A DNA stretch of 64,000 nt from Zygnema cylindricum (lineage: Eukaryota > Streptophyta > Zygnematophyceae > Zygnematales > Zygnemataceae), in assembly GCA_037447655.1 (NCBI GenBank), contig JBBHKE010002722.1, positions 1 to 64,000 of the forward strand. Direction: 5' to 3'. The position numbers and the translations under genes are program-made. Under the pieces are notes generated by a model, which ran no database searches, was not told where the DNA came from, and saw only the letters and a list, made by a program, of their open reading frames with translations. Each line of letters starts with the position of its first letter. Position 1 is the first letter of the stretch. This document shows, in pieces, positions 1 to 11,744 of this stretch.

Positions 1-2
1 AT

Positions 3-1024
3 TTTCGTATGACCCTATCCACTTTTGAAAAGTTTATTTTGGTTGTGGGGCCATATGTACAAAAACGACATACACGATATCGAGATGCCATACACTTGAA
101 TAAGGCTTGTGCGGTTGTGCTACACCGACTAGCACATAACACACCTCTCCCTGCGCTTTCATAAATGTTTTGTATCGGTATATCCACAAGAGTTAATTAT
201 ACCGAAGATATTTGCTCGGTATTAGCTGGCCCATTTGAAACTACATATATTCAACGACCTCACAGGCGGGTCCTGCAAAAAATAATTGAAGGGTTTAAAG
301 AGATTTCCGAGATATCCCAAATAGCTGGAGTTGTCGATGGCACTCATATCTTCTTCTCACGACGACCAGTTGAAAATGCCTTTGAGTACTACGATCGATT
401 TCGAAGACACAGTGTAAGTCTCCAAACAATTCATGACCACAGGCTTATTGTTTGGGATGTGTTTTGTGATCGACCTGGATCGACCCATGACTCCACATTA
501 TTCCAAGCGTCGGCCGTTTACACAAGATTAAGAAATCACCAAATATTAACAGAGTATGTGAAAGAAATATGTGGTACCACAGTTCGACGAGTTATTGTTG
601 GAGATGCGGCCTACCTTTTATCTAATTTTCTAATCAAATGATACTGTACAAGAAATAGGGGAGTGCTTTGCAAAAGTCTTTTAACAGAGCATTGTCGATA
701 GCAAGAGTACGTATAGAAATGGCATTCGGCGTTCTAAAAGGTCGTTGGGAAATATTGCGGAACATTTTTGTAAAGGAGGAGATGGTGCCAACAGTTGTGG
801 TTGTTTGTTGTGTTTTACATAATTTTATGCTTTTAAATGGCGATCTATTACCATTGTGCTGGAGACTTTACACTATGCTTGAGGGACAAAACCATGTTGA
901 ACCTGCTTCACGAAGCGGGCGAAGCACAGTTAGGGATGCTTTATTTCGCGAAATCTGTCTTGATCCCCGTGTTGTGATTGACGATGTGGAGTTAGGAGAG
1001 ATGGAGAAACATAATACTCGTTGA
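3..1024 (+). pseudogene. PIF/Harbinger-type transposase (DDE_Tnp_4 / HARBI1-like), degenerate, 5' end outside window
   Basis: The reading frame resembles the DDE nuclease of PIF/Harbinger transposons. The first catalytic Asp lies in VVDGTH (about 331-348), the second in VIVGDAAYLL (about 592-621), and the Glu in RIEMAFGVLKGRW (about 713-751), followed by the hydrophobic VLHNFML tail typical of the family. The frame is open from the window edge but has a TAA at 162-164. Homology then continues to a TGA at 639-641, shifts frame, meets a TAG at 656-658, and continues from 668 to the stop at about 1024. Two stops and one shift make it a pseudogene, although all three catalytic residues survive. 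In family members this nuclease cuts at 3-bp T(T/A)A targets with help from a Myb-like protein; a matching Myb-like pseudogene lies on the other strand at 6885-8257. The N-terminal helix-turn-helix part is missing from the window. Confidence 0.8.
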
Positions 1025-1938
1025 AGCAACATATAGTGATTGAGTTTCATGCAAAATTTGTGCATGATTCATACACATGATAGGTAGTTGTATAATTGAG
1101 ACTTTAAGAGTCTTGACAAGAGTATTTGAAACATGGGCATTGTTGTTGCTTGTTTAACATTTACAAAAAAGGTTTTTTGAGTCTAACAGATGTATTTATG
1201 CTGTTTTTATGCGTGTTATTTTAATGACAACTTGTTTTTTACGTCTTTTGTATAGTTTACAAGATGAAATGGCGTGCAATTGAAGTTTATACGCTTATGT
1301 TTTTCTCCTTTGTGGTTGGTTGTAGGTGGTTTGTTTTTAGCGTTTTTCATATTATAATTGGAAATATCACAATTTCACACAATAAGTGTGAACTTTGTAT
1401 CGCTGTGTCTTTTCACCAAAATAGATTTGAAGCTTAAAGGTTTTCAATGGTCTCTTGTATCGTTGTGAATAATATTAGTATCATAACTTCATGTTTTTTT
1501 AACAATATTGAAACCATCTAAGAATACACATTGTGGTTTTTTTTTTGTTCATTTATAACCAGTGTAATTTATCAGAATGAAAACACTGCCGTAAAAGTTT
1601 GTAGGTTTCGATTAGAAAATATATAGGTGTTTAGATTATATTTACACTTCGACCAAAATTACCTACAAAATCACCACATTAGTATGTTTGTGTTTTGCAT
1701 TGCAAACATCTCTCAAACATGGGGCAACACTGTCTTCACATAGTTGCAAAATAAAAAAAAAACAAAGATTTGAATGACTTTCAAAATCGAAACATACATA
1801 CATTAAATACACTAAAAAATAACTTGCATAAAGTGCCCATTCAAATAGGTGTTCGCTTCCATTGGCGAATGTCATATAATTTATACAAGAGCAACCCGAC
1901 AAACTCTATTTCAAAAAATTTGGATGTAAGGTGAGGGC
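1025..1938. other. AT-rich gene-free stretch, 3' flank of the Harbinger transposase
   Basis: No coding frame here resembles a protein; the open frames at 1663-2053 are random. The end (about 1853-1938) is similar in direct orientation to about 6518-6604: both contain a CATATAATTTA-type block followed by ACAAACTCTATTTCAA. So the DNA on either side of the Copia insertion belongs to one older repeat-containing element. Confidence 0.5.
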
Positions 1939-3091
1939 TAAACCTATGAGACCTCCATTGGCCCTCAGAGTAAGCAGATCCAAAAGAAGCCAATCTAGGT
2001 AGTGCCGACTCCAAGTTGATATAAACCCAAATGACTGACCCCTTTACTGTCAAAACCCCAATATAGATTCACCCCAATGAAATAACACTTTCTGCGTGCT
2101 CAGTTCCACCACAAAATGCAAAGTTAGAATATGAGATTTGGACACATTCACCCACTTTGACTTTCCCTTAGAAATACCGCCACCCTGGTAGACAAAAACT
2201 CTGACCAACTACACCCCTGTTTAGCCTGGACTCCCCTGAGTCCACAGCAAAAAGAATCACTGAAAATGGTCAAGTAAATTGATAGTTATGGCTGACCAAA
2301 GTTTTCCATTTATACAATGTGCTCTCTGGGAGAGGCAGCTACCTACCAAAAATAAGCTAAGTCCTATTCCCTCTCTAAAACCCCTTCTACTGACGTACGG
2401 CGCCAATCACAAGACTGTATCGTACATAAAAGTACGGGCGTCAATGTACTTTATGTACGGTAACTGTACGATAGTGCCGTACAGGTGACATCTGTCACAT
2501 CCGGAATTGTTGTCTTGTACTCCGAGAATTCCGCAAACCCGTACGATGTCGCCACGTGTCATCCGGATTGGCGGCCTTTGGAAAACGCCAAAACGCCCTA
2601 TCCGCAATCTCGGCTCCAACCACGGTCGTTCGATGAATACCCGATTTTAATCCTAGTCGTCGAAAAAGATGTTGTTTCGATAATTCCGTACGGTCTGGAA
2701 TTCGTGCGTACTAATTTCTTTCCATGTTCCGCCCGTCCCGTAATTAGTTAAATGAAAGATAATACGGGGTAATGTTTTTATTTTTATCATTCCCTATATT
2801 GGCTAGTAGTGATCTTAGGCTATAGGTTAAAGTTACCGGCTGTCAGAATCTTGACGGACGGCAGGTACCAAGATCAAATCCTGGGTCTGTCAAGACACAT
2901 TTTAGTAAAACCTACCATTATCTACTCCTATCTCTCTTGAGAGCTTAGGCAGCGATGGCTCTAGCTCCTTTTCTAGCCTTCAGTGACTACAACAAGTGTG
3001 GGGGCTTGGAGAAGGGGGTTTAGAGGCAGACTGCTGCCACGACTCTTTTTCCTATCCTAATAAAGACCTAGAAAATACTCAAATATCAACA
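1939..3091 (-). repeat. 3' LTR of the minus-strand Copia element
   Basis: Near-identical direct copy of 5078-6229. The plus-strand right end is ...AAATATCAACA (the LTR begins TGTTGATATTT on -), next to the polypurine tract. The plus-strand left end starts TAAACC, so the usual terminal CA has become TA. Short open frames inside it (2279-2488, 2485-2751) are repeated in the other LTR and are not genes. Confidence 0.85.
2811..2893 (+). other. tRNA-like segment inside the Copia LTR, antisense to the element
   Basis: TATAGGTTAAAG (2821-2832) resembles a pol III A box, and AGATCAAATCC (2871-2881) matches about 8 of 11 positions of a B box. CCA and TGG around the second pair like a T arm. The other LTR has the same at about 5950-6033. 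The rest of the cloverleaf is not convincing, so this is at most a tRNA-derived or SINE-like insert, not a tRNA gene. Confidence 0.4.
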
Positions 3092-3723
3092 CTCCCCTTA
3101 TTTTCTGGTCTATTTCCTTTCAATTTTTACAATCAAATAAACGATCATTCCTTCCCCTATTCTTTTTTTTTCTTTTTATAAAACTTAAAAAAAATACTCT
3201 CGTATTTAAAAGAATGCATTAGATGAACTGAAATAATAATTGCATCACACATTTCATTTAGCACCCCAGTTATCATAAATCCGATAAAAGATTTTATCCA
3301 CCTCCTCCCCTTTTCATCCAACCAGAATCTACTTTCCCTTTTGCATTTCCAACAGTCAGCCCCATCCCCAACCTGCAACACATATCCGGATGATAACCCT
3401 TTTACAGGCACATCTTTCTAAGCGACATCACACCAAGTAGTGATGTCAAATCCATCCCACCCCAAATATTCCCAAAAAACACTAGTCCCCACTAAGTTTC
3501 TCATAAGATCTACATCTTTCGTACTCATATTTTTATCCATGATAATTACCCCATTTTCTGAACTTCCCTCACTCTCTCCCATGGAATTCTTTCCACTATC
3601 ACTTTCTAATTTAATTCCCAATAAATATGTCTTCTCCCCTAAACCTTTAATCAAATATTTCTCTTCTCCCCTATCCTTTAAAACATCTTCGAGTTTCACT
3701 TCTCCCCTTTCTTCGGAATCCGT
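3092..3723 (-). pseudogene. Remnant of Copia pol (RT end / RNase H scraps)
   Basis: Minus-strand frame 3699-3418 contains KGLGEKTYLLGIKLE, comparable to DLGEAKYILGIQME in the reverse transcriptase of the sister element at about 41540, and ends with DITTWCDVA, comparable to DITTWSDAS at about 41970. Protease, integrase and most of RT are absent. It is the deletion scar between gag and the 3' LTR. Confidence 0.55.
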
Positions 3724-5073
3724 TTAAGTCTCCCTTTCCGACCAGTTTTCTGTTTCCCTTTTATCTATAAAATTATCCTCATTAATTTTATATTTCCCGT
3801 TTTCACTTATGGATCCTAGATCTGACTTTCTCATTTCTAAGCCATACACTCTACACTCCTCGACATCCTCAAGTACCTCCTCTCTCTTTACTTCCCTTAT
3901 ACCCCCAAAAGCACACTGTTGCTTTCGTGGAATTTCTGTGTGCTTTTCTCTCTTCCCCATACTACTAATCCGGATAAGCTCTAAAATATCTTCATCCTCT
4001 TTCTCCTCTTCCCCTTCTTCCTCCTCATCCACATTCCAACTTCTAAGTTTTTCCAAACAAGGGCATTCTACCATATAATGACCCGGTTCCCTACAAAACA
4101 AGCAAACCCCCTTTTTCAAAGCTCCCCTTTCTTTTCCTCTCCCTCTCTTTCCACCGAAGTTCCGATAAGGTTTACCTTTGTCTTTCTTCCTCTCATCACG
4201 CTTCCGCTCGTCACCACCGTTCCTCTCATCACGCTTCCGCTCGTCATCGTCGTTCCTCTCATCACGCTTCCGCCAATCACCACCAGCTGTAAATGCATTC
4301 ACCCTGTCACTTCCCCTACGAAGCTCCAAAGTGCTTTCCCTCACAAGAATTATCCCTATGGTAAAGCTCCAAGTCCATGAAGAGACATCATTGCATGCAT
4401 ATGACAAATGATGTTTGCGTACTCATCTAGGAGTTTCATAAGTAGTGTATTATTCTTCCTCTCCTCAGATTCTACGTATCCCGCACTAGCAAGCTCAACA
4501 TATAACGCAGCAATATCAATGCAAAACTCTATCATGTTACTGCCTTTATAAACATAGGCCTCTATTTTCGGTTTTACTAATTGCTGCCTCTGAATAGTCT
4601 CACTCTTATAAATCTGACTTAGTGTTTCCCATATCTCTGAAGACTTGGTTAGACTTAAAAGAGTGATAGCTATGGACTTAGACACGTATCTAAGTATGAG
4701 ATGTTTTGCTAAAGTGTTTTTGTATTGCCATATTTTTGTGTCATCTTCTTCAGTTTTAATCCCTACAAGTGGTACCATAGTTGAGAGCCTAACTCCCCTT
4801 ACCATACGTGTCCCTTTTTCCTTCTCTAATATTTCCCCATCCACGGAACGGTTTTTCCCTTCACCTTCCGTTGCATTTGAACTCCGGTTGATATTTTGGG
4901 CAGCCTCAGATGATTCTCCATAGTAAGCACCTCCAAAGCCAGGTGGTGGACATCTCACTTGTCCCAAAACAATTCCCTATAAGTGTTTCTCGAAAAGCAA
5001 TCCCTCCATAGTAAACTCCCAATAAGTGAAGTCTGTTCCCTCGAACATTAGGCACCCTAGATGGTGGGCACAT
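3724..5073 (-). pseudogene. Copia gag (UBN2-type with CCHC zinc knuckle), broken
   Basis: The minus-strand ATG at 5073-5071 lies inside the primer-binding site, 4 nt after the 5' LTR. Early residues match gag of the sister element (FEGTDFTYWE here, FDGSDFLYWE there; QVRCPPPGFGG in both), then comes the helical gag body, a tandem ERKRDERN-type charged repeat (about 4180-4270) and a CCHC knuckle CLFCREPGHYMVEC (C-x2-C-x4-H-x4-C, about 4070-4115). Defects seen: a +1 shift near 5050, an in-frame TAG at about 4980, and a shift near 4400 where the frame passes from the 4967-4356 segment to the 4407-3724 segment. Gag of such elements forms the virus-like particle and binds RNA. Confidence 0.75.
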
Positions 5074-5077
5074 AACC
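5065..5077 (-). other. Primer-binding site (half-tRNA initiator-Met type)
   Basis: On the - strand GGTTATGTGCCCA directly follows the 5' LTR. Twelve of 13 bases complement the anticodon stem-loop of eukaryotic initiator tRNA-Met (UGGGCCCAUAACC), the site used by Drosophila copia. The gag ATG overlaps it. Confidence 0.65.
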
Positions 5078-6229
5078 TAAAACTGTGAGACCTTCATTGG
5101 CCCTCGGAGTAAGCAGATCCTAAAGAAGCTAATCAAAATAGTGTCGACTCCAAGTTGATATAAACCCAAATGACTAACCCCTTTACAGTCAGAACCCTAA
5201 TATAGATTCACCCTGTGAAATAACATTTTCTGCGTGCTCAGTTCCACCACAAAATGCAAAGTTAGAATATGAGATTTTGACACATTCATCCACTTTGACT
5301 TTCCATTAGAAATACCGCCACCCTGGTAGACAAAAACTCTGACTAACTACACCCCTGTGTAGCTTGGACTCCCCTGAGTCCGCAGCAAAAAGAATCACTG
5401 AAAATAGTCAAGTAAATTGATAGTTATGGCTAACCAAAGTTTTCCATTTATACAATGTGCTCTCTGGGAGAGGCAGCTACCTACCAAAAATAAGCTAAGT
5501 CCTATTCCCTCTCTAAAACCCCTTCTACTGACGTACGGCGCCAATCACAAGACTGTATCGTACATAAAAGTACGGGCGTCGATGTACTTTATGTACGGTA
5601 ACTGTACGATAGTGCTGTACAGATGACATCTGTCACATCCGGAATTGTTGTCTTGTACTCCGAGAATTCCGCAAACCCGTACGATGTCGCCACGTGTCAT
5701 CCGGATTGGCGGCCTTTGGAAAACGCCAAAACGCCCTATCCGCAATCTCGGCTCCAACCACGGTCGTTCGATGAATACCCGATTTTAATCCTAGTCGTCG
5801 AAAAAGATGTTGTTTCGATAATTCCGTGCGGTCTGGAATTCGTGCGTACTAATTTCTTTCCATGTTCCGCCCGTCCCGTAATTAGTTAAATGAAAGATAA
5901 TACGGGGTAATGTTTTTATTTTTATCTTTCCCTATATTGGCTAGTAGTGATCTTAGGCTATAGGTTAAAGTTACCGGCTGTCAGAATCTTGACGGACGGC
6001 AGGTACCAAGATCAAATCCTGGGTCCGTCAAGACACATTTTAGTAAAACCTACCATTACCTACTCCTGTCTCTCTAGAGAGCTTAGGCAGCCATGGCTCT
6101 AGCTTCTTTTCTAGCCTTCAGTGACTACAACAAGTGTGGGGGCTTGGAGAAGGGAGTTTAGAGGCAGACTGCTGCCACGACTCTTTTTCCTATCCTAATA
6201 AAGACCTAGAAAATACTCAAATATCAACA
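5078..6229 (-). repeat. 5' LTR of the minus-strand Copia element
   Basis: Direct copy of 1939-3091. The plus-strand left end TAAAACTGTGAGACC abuts the primer-binding site; the right end ATCAACA is followed by the target duplication ATGGC. It contains the same antisense tRNA-like segment (about 5950-6033). Confidence 0.85.
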
Positions 6230-6884
6230 ATGGCTCCTTGTCTGTCTTATCTCATTTATATAATCAGTTTGTTTTATATTTTGTAAACAATAACATAGAT
6301 CCTTTAAACTCACACAAAAAACATGATTTAACTGACCTCAAAAACCAACAAAATACAAAACTTATACTTCGGAAAGGATGTTTTATATTCCATAAACAAT
6401 TACATGCATTCTTAAAACTCACACAAATAACATGACTTAAATGACCTCAAAAACCGACAAAATACAAAACATATACTACGAAGAAGTTTCGATATAGTGC
6501 CTCTTCACAATCGTCTTTGCATCTATCGACGAATTTCATATAATTTACACATGTCCAATCCTACAAACTCTATTTCAACAAATTTGAATCTGAGGTGCTG
6601 GCTCCATATTTTTTTCACTTCCACACTTTGAAAGTTTTCTAATCCATAACAATAGACCTGCATCCTTAAGAGGCACAAAAGCAACATAAGCATATATTAA
6701 ATACACGTCAAATCAGAACTCATATTGCTTAGGCTTTTCGGTTAGGCTTGCAATTGCTCATTTTTAATATAATTATTTATGGTTTTTCCAAATCTACAAG
6801 CTTTGTTGTGGTCTTTTAAATTACAGGTGAATGAAATATGTGAAAAACAACCCTCCTAAATTGAACCAACCTTATGGCGTGTTT
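6230..6884. repeat. Harbinger interior with a two-copy tandem repeat (period about 107 bp)
   Basis: Unit 1 (about 6273-6379) and unit 2 (about 6380-6480) share GTTTTATATT, the AAACTCACACAAA block, and the ACCTCAAAAACC block. Downstream, 6518-6604 repeats 1853-1938. No coding frame was recognised. Confidence 0.6.
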
Positions 6885-8257
6885 TTAGTTGTTGACTCCG
6901 TGCTTGTCACACTCCAATTTTAGACGCATCTCTTCGTTTTTCACTTTCATTTCTTCAAGTTTTATTTCTCTCTCCCGAATGGCAACCATACGTTCTTCTC
7001 TCTCATTTTCTTTCTGTTTTTGTTCTTTTTTATCTTTTTCGTCTTTCTGTCGACACTTCTTGTCGAAAGCTAGTCGACGCTCGATCAACTTTGTGTTGGT
7101 TTTGTTAAACCTTTGTAACACCTCCATTTTCTCTTTGTCAATTTGATCCGCCTTAGTGATAATACCAGAGATTTTTCCCACCAACCTATTTAAATCATCA
7201 TTTCCTTGGGACGAGGCATTATTTTCTTCATCCTCACGAACTCCTCTAATTTTTGTTCCCACAAGGTTCGAGATTTTTGATGCATCGGCACTAGATTGCC
7301 AGAATCTGGTTATCTTTTTGCTGAGGGTTGTTTTGGTTGGCCCGTGGATTTTTTGCTCTCCGGCGAGCTGAACATTGTTTTAACCCTCTCTTCTCCAGTA
7401 TTAGAAGCCCCTCTCACATTTCGCACTCTCCTTCGTCGTCATCAGCGTCGCTTTCTTGCCTTGTGCACCATTCGTCCAGAATTATAGGTTGTGCATGACT
7501 TTTGTTCAATGAAAACACGTCATATTCCTCGCCAATGTCATCATTAATTCCATCCACCCTCTCTTTATTTTTCTCACTTGTTAATTCGTCCACCAAAACT
7601 GGACTTCCTCGCAACCCTGTTGCATTTTGTCTTCCTTCATGGTCGTTAATCTCACTGTCCGTAATTGGATGCTTAGGTTTTTTGGGACTAGGTTCATGTT
7701 GGTTAAAGTTTTGCCTCTCCTGATTTGGTGTCTTATTTTGAGGTATCACTCGTTTCTGTGAACTTACTTTTGTTCTCGCATTATTACCTGCTATATCTTG
7801 AATCGCTCCGAATTCTCCCCATCCACCTTTCAACCCCGTAGTGTCAAAGCGACTGTGTAGAATAGTGTCTAATATAGAAAAAAATGTCCCTTGAGGTTCT
7901 TCCCCTGTTTCTTTCTCTTTTCTTACTGCATCTTTATATTTTATTTTATTTGTTGCTTAGTTATTGTTTACATGACGCGATGGATTCGCCTTTGCTGTCT
8001 GGTAGTTGACTGACGGCAGTTGTAATTTTTTGCCATTGCTCTTTGGTGCAATGCTTCTCTGGGCTTTTTTGGAGTTTGTCCCAACTAGCTAACAAAACCT
8101 CAATTTCATGTTTCGTCCAACGATCTCGTTCCGGTTCACCTCTCGCGACATGTCTATTTGGAGCCGTGTTTTTTTGTGAAATTTGACTGAAAACGGGAAG
8201 GTTGATGTCGTCCATTATCGTGTATCTTCCTCGCTTGTTAACAACCTGCTTGTACAA
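6885..8257 (-). pseudogene. Myb/SANT-like protein of a PIF/Harbinger element, broken
   Basis: Three consecutive minus-strand frames form one protein. 8257-7961 holds a trihelix/Myb-like domain (ERDRWTKHEIEVLLASWDKL...KEQWQKITTAV, about 8145-7990). The next frame continues IKYKDAVRKEK (about 7955-7920) and runs through a hydrophilic linker with an EWCTRQESDADDDEGE acidic end (about 7470-7414). The third, 7262-6885, is a Lys/Glu-rich coiled coil (EREERMVAIREREIKLEEMK). The junctions need shifts (near 7965) and a stop is present at 7414, so it is not functional as read, though one or two junctions could be short introns. In PIF/Harbinger elements the second gene encodes a Myb-like protein that binds the ends and recruits the transposase. 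The likely start is ATG at 8215 (MDDINLPV) or 8257. Confidence 0.65.
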
Positions 8258-8330
8258 GTAGTAAATGGCATAAAAGAGGAGTGGGTGTGCTTGTACAAGT
8301 AGTAAATGGCATAAAAGAGGAGTGGGTGTG
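8249..8330. repeat. Perfect tandem duplication, 41 bp x 2
   Basis: CTTGTACAAGTAGTAAATGG... occupies 8249-8289 and again 8290-8330 without change. It lies over the 5' end of the Myb-like gene and may be a recent slippage event. Confidence 0.9.
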
Positions 8331-9065
8331 TTAGTGAGGGATAGGGTGTGTGCGAATCAAAATCATAAACTTCCTTCAATTGAATGGTTTAACTTATAAT
8401 GTAGAAGACGATTTATTTATTGGGAAGATGAACTAGTTTTTAGGAAGATTCATTTTTAACTTCATAAAACCTTTTAAATCAAATATAGCTTTACATCGAC
8501 TTATTAATAGTGGAAATCCTAATTTAGAAGATTCATCTTATAAGTTTATAAAATTTATAGAGTAATTTACAAAAACTAACGGTTATATTTATAATGAAAT
8601 TAATGAGTATGATTCGACAATTTTTAAAAAGTGTAAATCTTTATCAATACGAAGCTTTTTAGCTTACAGTAGTTTCTGTAGGTTAGACTACAACACAATT
8701 AACATTAAAATCAGAACATTCATCAAAAGTTGCATATTTAAAATTAAATTACCAAGAAAAAAAGACAACCAAGACAAGGGTGAGGGTAAAGATACCTTGG
8801 GAGTGAGCGACGACTAGCAATGGAAAGTGGTTGTCAAGAAAAACACGGATTAAAGAACAGTCTTTGCTTAGGAAAGTTTTGGTAGGCTTATCAAAATTCT
8901 GGGACGATGAAAGTTGTAGGATCTTGAAATAAATAATCACAAATGAAATTCACAAAAATACACAGATTTCATACACAGCGGAAGCTCATAGATAAAAAGA
9001 ATAATCGGCCATAAAGAATTATAAGTGTTTCTGGCCGAAGTTTTTTTACTTCATCTCATCTCTCT
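8331..9065. other. AT-rich stretch without recognisable genes
   Basis: Open frames are short and without family resemblance. The outer end of the Harbinger element should lie here or beyond, but I could not identify its terminal inverted repeat. Confidence 0.4.
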
Positions 9066-9273
9066 CTTCTCTTCTCTCTCTTTAATAATCTGTACTTCAA
9101 AAAGACTAATTTGTACTTCAAAAAGACTAATTTTTGCAGCAATAATCTGCAGACTATATCTCTTCTCTCTCTTTAATAATCTGTACTTCAAAAAGACTAA
9201 TTTGTACTTCAAAAAGACTAATTTGTACTTCAAAAAGACAAATTTTTTGCAGCAATAATCTGCAGACTATATC
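9066..9273. repeat. Compound tandem repeat
   Basis: A unit of about 95-110 bp (CTTCTCTCTCTTTAATAATC ... AGCAATAATCTGCAGAC) occurs twice. Inside each unit a roughly 20-bp word, TGTACTTCAAAAAGACTAAT, is itself tandem: two copies in the first unit, three in the second. Confidence 0.85.
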
Positions 9274-10702
9274 TCTCCTCTAACTAGCTTACAAGGCTAA
9301 CAACCAAAGCTAGCATTGCGGCAAACTTCTGTACTTCCTGGCAGAAAACACTGAAAGGAAGTTTTCGCGAAAGAAGGCGTACACGCCTTCTCCCTCAAAA
9401 CGCGAAACTCCAATAGAGAAGTTTCGTGCGTGCGCTGTGTGCGCACGGTATGAAAACACCTGCACACGAAAATAAAACTGCACACTAAAACAAAAGTGAC
9501 GCGAACCGAAATTGTACATTTCGTTCGCGGACGCCACAAATGCGGACACGAAACAACATCGCACGATTTCGTACGATGACTCATTACAATTTTGTTGGTT
9601 CGCCGATACTCAAACATATTGGCGATTTCGACAATAAATCCAACAAAAGGGAAAGGAAGAGATAAATCGTGTGAAGTGTCCACTTTGTCCTGCTTGGTCC
9701 TTTGCTGTTTTTTTTTCCGGGCGGCCGAGGTTTTTTTTTTTGGGCATGTTCTAATTTCCTCCGGGGTTATTTTCGGTCTGTACAAACGCTTACGTGGCAG
9801 TACGGTTTGATTTATAACGCTTGGTACATATCATGTCCGCAAAGCGTTTACATTTCGTACGGACAAGAGGCACATATCACGACACGCTAGTTGACGTAGG
9901 CTAACGTCACCTGCCAGTTCACGGCGGACAAAAAAAAGTACCGTTTTCATACCATACCGTTTTCTCCTTTTTCAAGTGTGAACAACGCAATGTCATGATC
10001 AATTCCCTTCTTTTTTATTTGACGACACGTTTCACGTAATGTTTGCGTTTTTAGGTGCTCGTACGGCATCTGCCCATTGGGCCAAAAACTGCCGTCTGTC
10101 ACGTCTGCTCGATTTGCGCGAGAACCCCTTTGTGCGCCCATCTGGCGACTACTGTAGCGTCGTCCTTTTGGCCACACAGAATTAACCGCATCAAAATGAA
10201 AATAACAAAAGTATCTGAAAGGTTTGTTTTGCGGCTTTTTTTAACACCCTTTTTTTTTGTGGGATCAATATCGAATTTGGCGAATCAATATCCTTTTTGC
10301 GAATGATCGACTTTGGGGTCCAATGGGCCGACGCCTCTAAGGAATTTGGACGGTCAAAAGGTTTAAGCCGTTCGATTCGACAGAATCTATCGGTCTGGTT
10401 TGATTCCGAAATCTCAATGCCGGCTTCAAATCGAACTGCTCGGTTTGGCTCATACAGGAACCGAACCCAACCAAGCCGAACCGAGCCGAGTGCCGAAGCA
10501 CATAGATGACCGTAAACTTTGTGACATGCGGTAGTCGCACGGCAGCCTTATCCTATTTGTAGGGCGGTCAATAGTTACGGTGTTCAATTCATACAAAATA
10601 CAAAGTCTGTACTGTAGTAATCACTCTTATATACCCATTTATTATGTACAATGGCACTTGTTCTTTACGTTGTAGTATGCGTATAATATTGGGATTTTAC
10701 AG
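9274..10702. other. Gene-free stretch
   Basis: A 162-codon minus-strand frame (9785-9297) and its shadows show no domain, and I treat them as chance. The sequence is moderately GC-rich with many GTACG words; 10320-10510 holds a run of CGGTTTGG/CCGAACC-like words. Confidence 0.4.
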
Positions 10703-11744
10703 TACACCGCCAATCGCTATTAGAGTCAAGGATTAAATCATAGTTCAAAAGTAGGTGACCGTACGCCCATACAATATGCTTATTGTACGCAAAACATACA
10801 ATATGCCCTTAAGACCCATATTGTATTGGCCGCAAAATGAAATAAAATAGGAACAGGGTTGAGTTGCACATCGTTCGATAGAGAATTAAACGACATGTCT
10901 AAATTTTGAAAAACAATCGGACAAAAAAAAATATTTCTGTGTGTTTTGAGGGACTTTTGATTTAAACCGTCAGATTTGGACGATCGGACGGTCGATGGTC
11001 AAAGTAGGCGATTTAAAAAGATCACATGAAAAGCCCATAACACAACTTACGAAAGGACAATCTGTCATATTAGCGTCTGCAATTTTGAGGGCCACACTAA
11101 ATAAAGCCTCAAATTGACCAACCAGGCAGTATGGGACGACAAAAAAATAAAATACCACACTGCAAAAAAAATTACCAAAACCTACGGACCAACCCTGTTG
11201 GTGGCTGCAAAACAACTTTCCGGAAAAGCTATGAACTGTCCGTACTCTCTCTCGTCGCACTCTCACCACTATCTACCGCGCTCATTTTAACTCCATCGCA
11301 ATTATTTCAAATTTTTGTTTGGTTGCTCGTCCGCGTTTTTTTTTTTTCCCGGTTTTTTTTCCCATGGAATGTCATCCTACGCCGTGTCAGTTCGCTAAAA
11401 AATTTCGTCTGGCGGCGTGCGCTGTACTTTGATCTTACGTCATATTCGAACGTTCGTACAGGAGTGTGCACGACGCACACACAAACAGTATGCCTACGTT
11501 GCGCGAGTTTTGTGCAAAGTTTTGTGCGCCTACAAAGGCCTACCATAAAAAAGCCTACTTTTGAACTATGGATTAAATAGCGTCAAAAAATAATTAGCGT
11601 TATTGATTCTTATTTAGTGCTTGAGACATGGCAGATTATGGTCCACGTCTTTAAATAGCGTTATTAATTATATTTCAGGTTTTGGGGTCAAAATTTAGGG
11701 GCACCGTATTAGCATTATATACTCTAATAGCGTTTGGCGGTGTA
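10703..11744. mobile_element. Family D MITE with CACCGCCAA ends, carrying a nested family C MITE
   Basis: It starts TACACCGCCAATCGC (TA 10703-10704) and ends GCGTTTGGCGGTGTA (11744). Outside the insert the interior contains the family D block with GTGGACCATAATCTGCCACG-type sequence (here reversed, about 11625-11655). The nested insert 10739-11570 is flanked by the exact 8-bp duplication GATTAAAT. The terminal TA at 11743-11744 is shared with the next element. Confidence 0.75.
10739..11570. mobile_element. Family C MITE (hAT-like, 8-bp TSD), 832 bp
   Basis: Terminal inverted repeats CATAGTTCAAAAGTAGG and CCTACTTTTGAACTATG. Perfect 8-bp duplication GATTAAAT at 10731-10738 and 11571-11578. Subterminal ATACAATATG words and the AAAGCCCATAACACAAC block are shared with the copies at 33466, 50461 and 12317. 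No gene. Confidence 0.85.

Larger units (their letters stand above)
1939..6229 (-). mobile_element. Ty1/Copia LTR retrotransposon, internally deleted, inserted in the Harbinger element
   Basis: Two direct repeats of about 1.15 kb (1939-3091 and 5078-6229) flank a roughly 2-kb interior read on the - strand. The LTR starts TGTTGATATTTGAG on the - strand. Just upstream of the 3' LTR the - strand reads AAATAAGGGGAG, a polypurine tract (plus-strand 3092-3103). Just downstream of the 5' LTR is GGTTATGTGCCCA (plus-strand 5065-5077), complementary apart from one base to the anticodon arm of initiator tRNA-Met. The flanks give a 5-bp target duplication with one mismatch: AGGGC at 1934-1938 and ATGGC at 6230-6234. 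The interior holds a gag pseudogene and only scraps of pol, whereas the related full-size element at 37135-43344 has a 4.4-kb interior. The LTRs differ at few positions, so the insertion is fairly young. Confidence 0.85.

Noticed and set aside
2279-2751. Two frames of 69 and 88 codons, repeated at 5417-5889
   Set aside because: Duplicated because they lie in the two LTRs; no protein resemblance.
2811-2893. Functional tRNA gene
   Set aside because: Only A- and B-box-like words are present; the acceptor and anticodon stems do not pair and it lies inside an LTR.
9066-9273. CRISPR-like array
   Set aside because: Spacing between repeats is zero or irregular and no unique spacers exist; this is a plain tandem repeat in a eukaryotic genome.
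9297-9785. 162-codon minus-strand frame
   Set aside because: No recognisable motif; lies in repeat-flanked DNA with overlapping frames on both strands.
11131-11580. 149-codon plus-strand frame
   Set aside because: Runs through and out of the family C MITE into its flank, so it cannot be a conserved gene.
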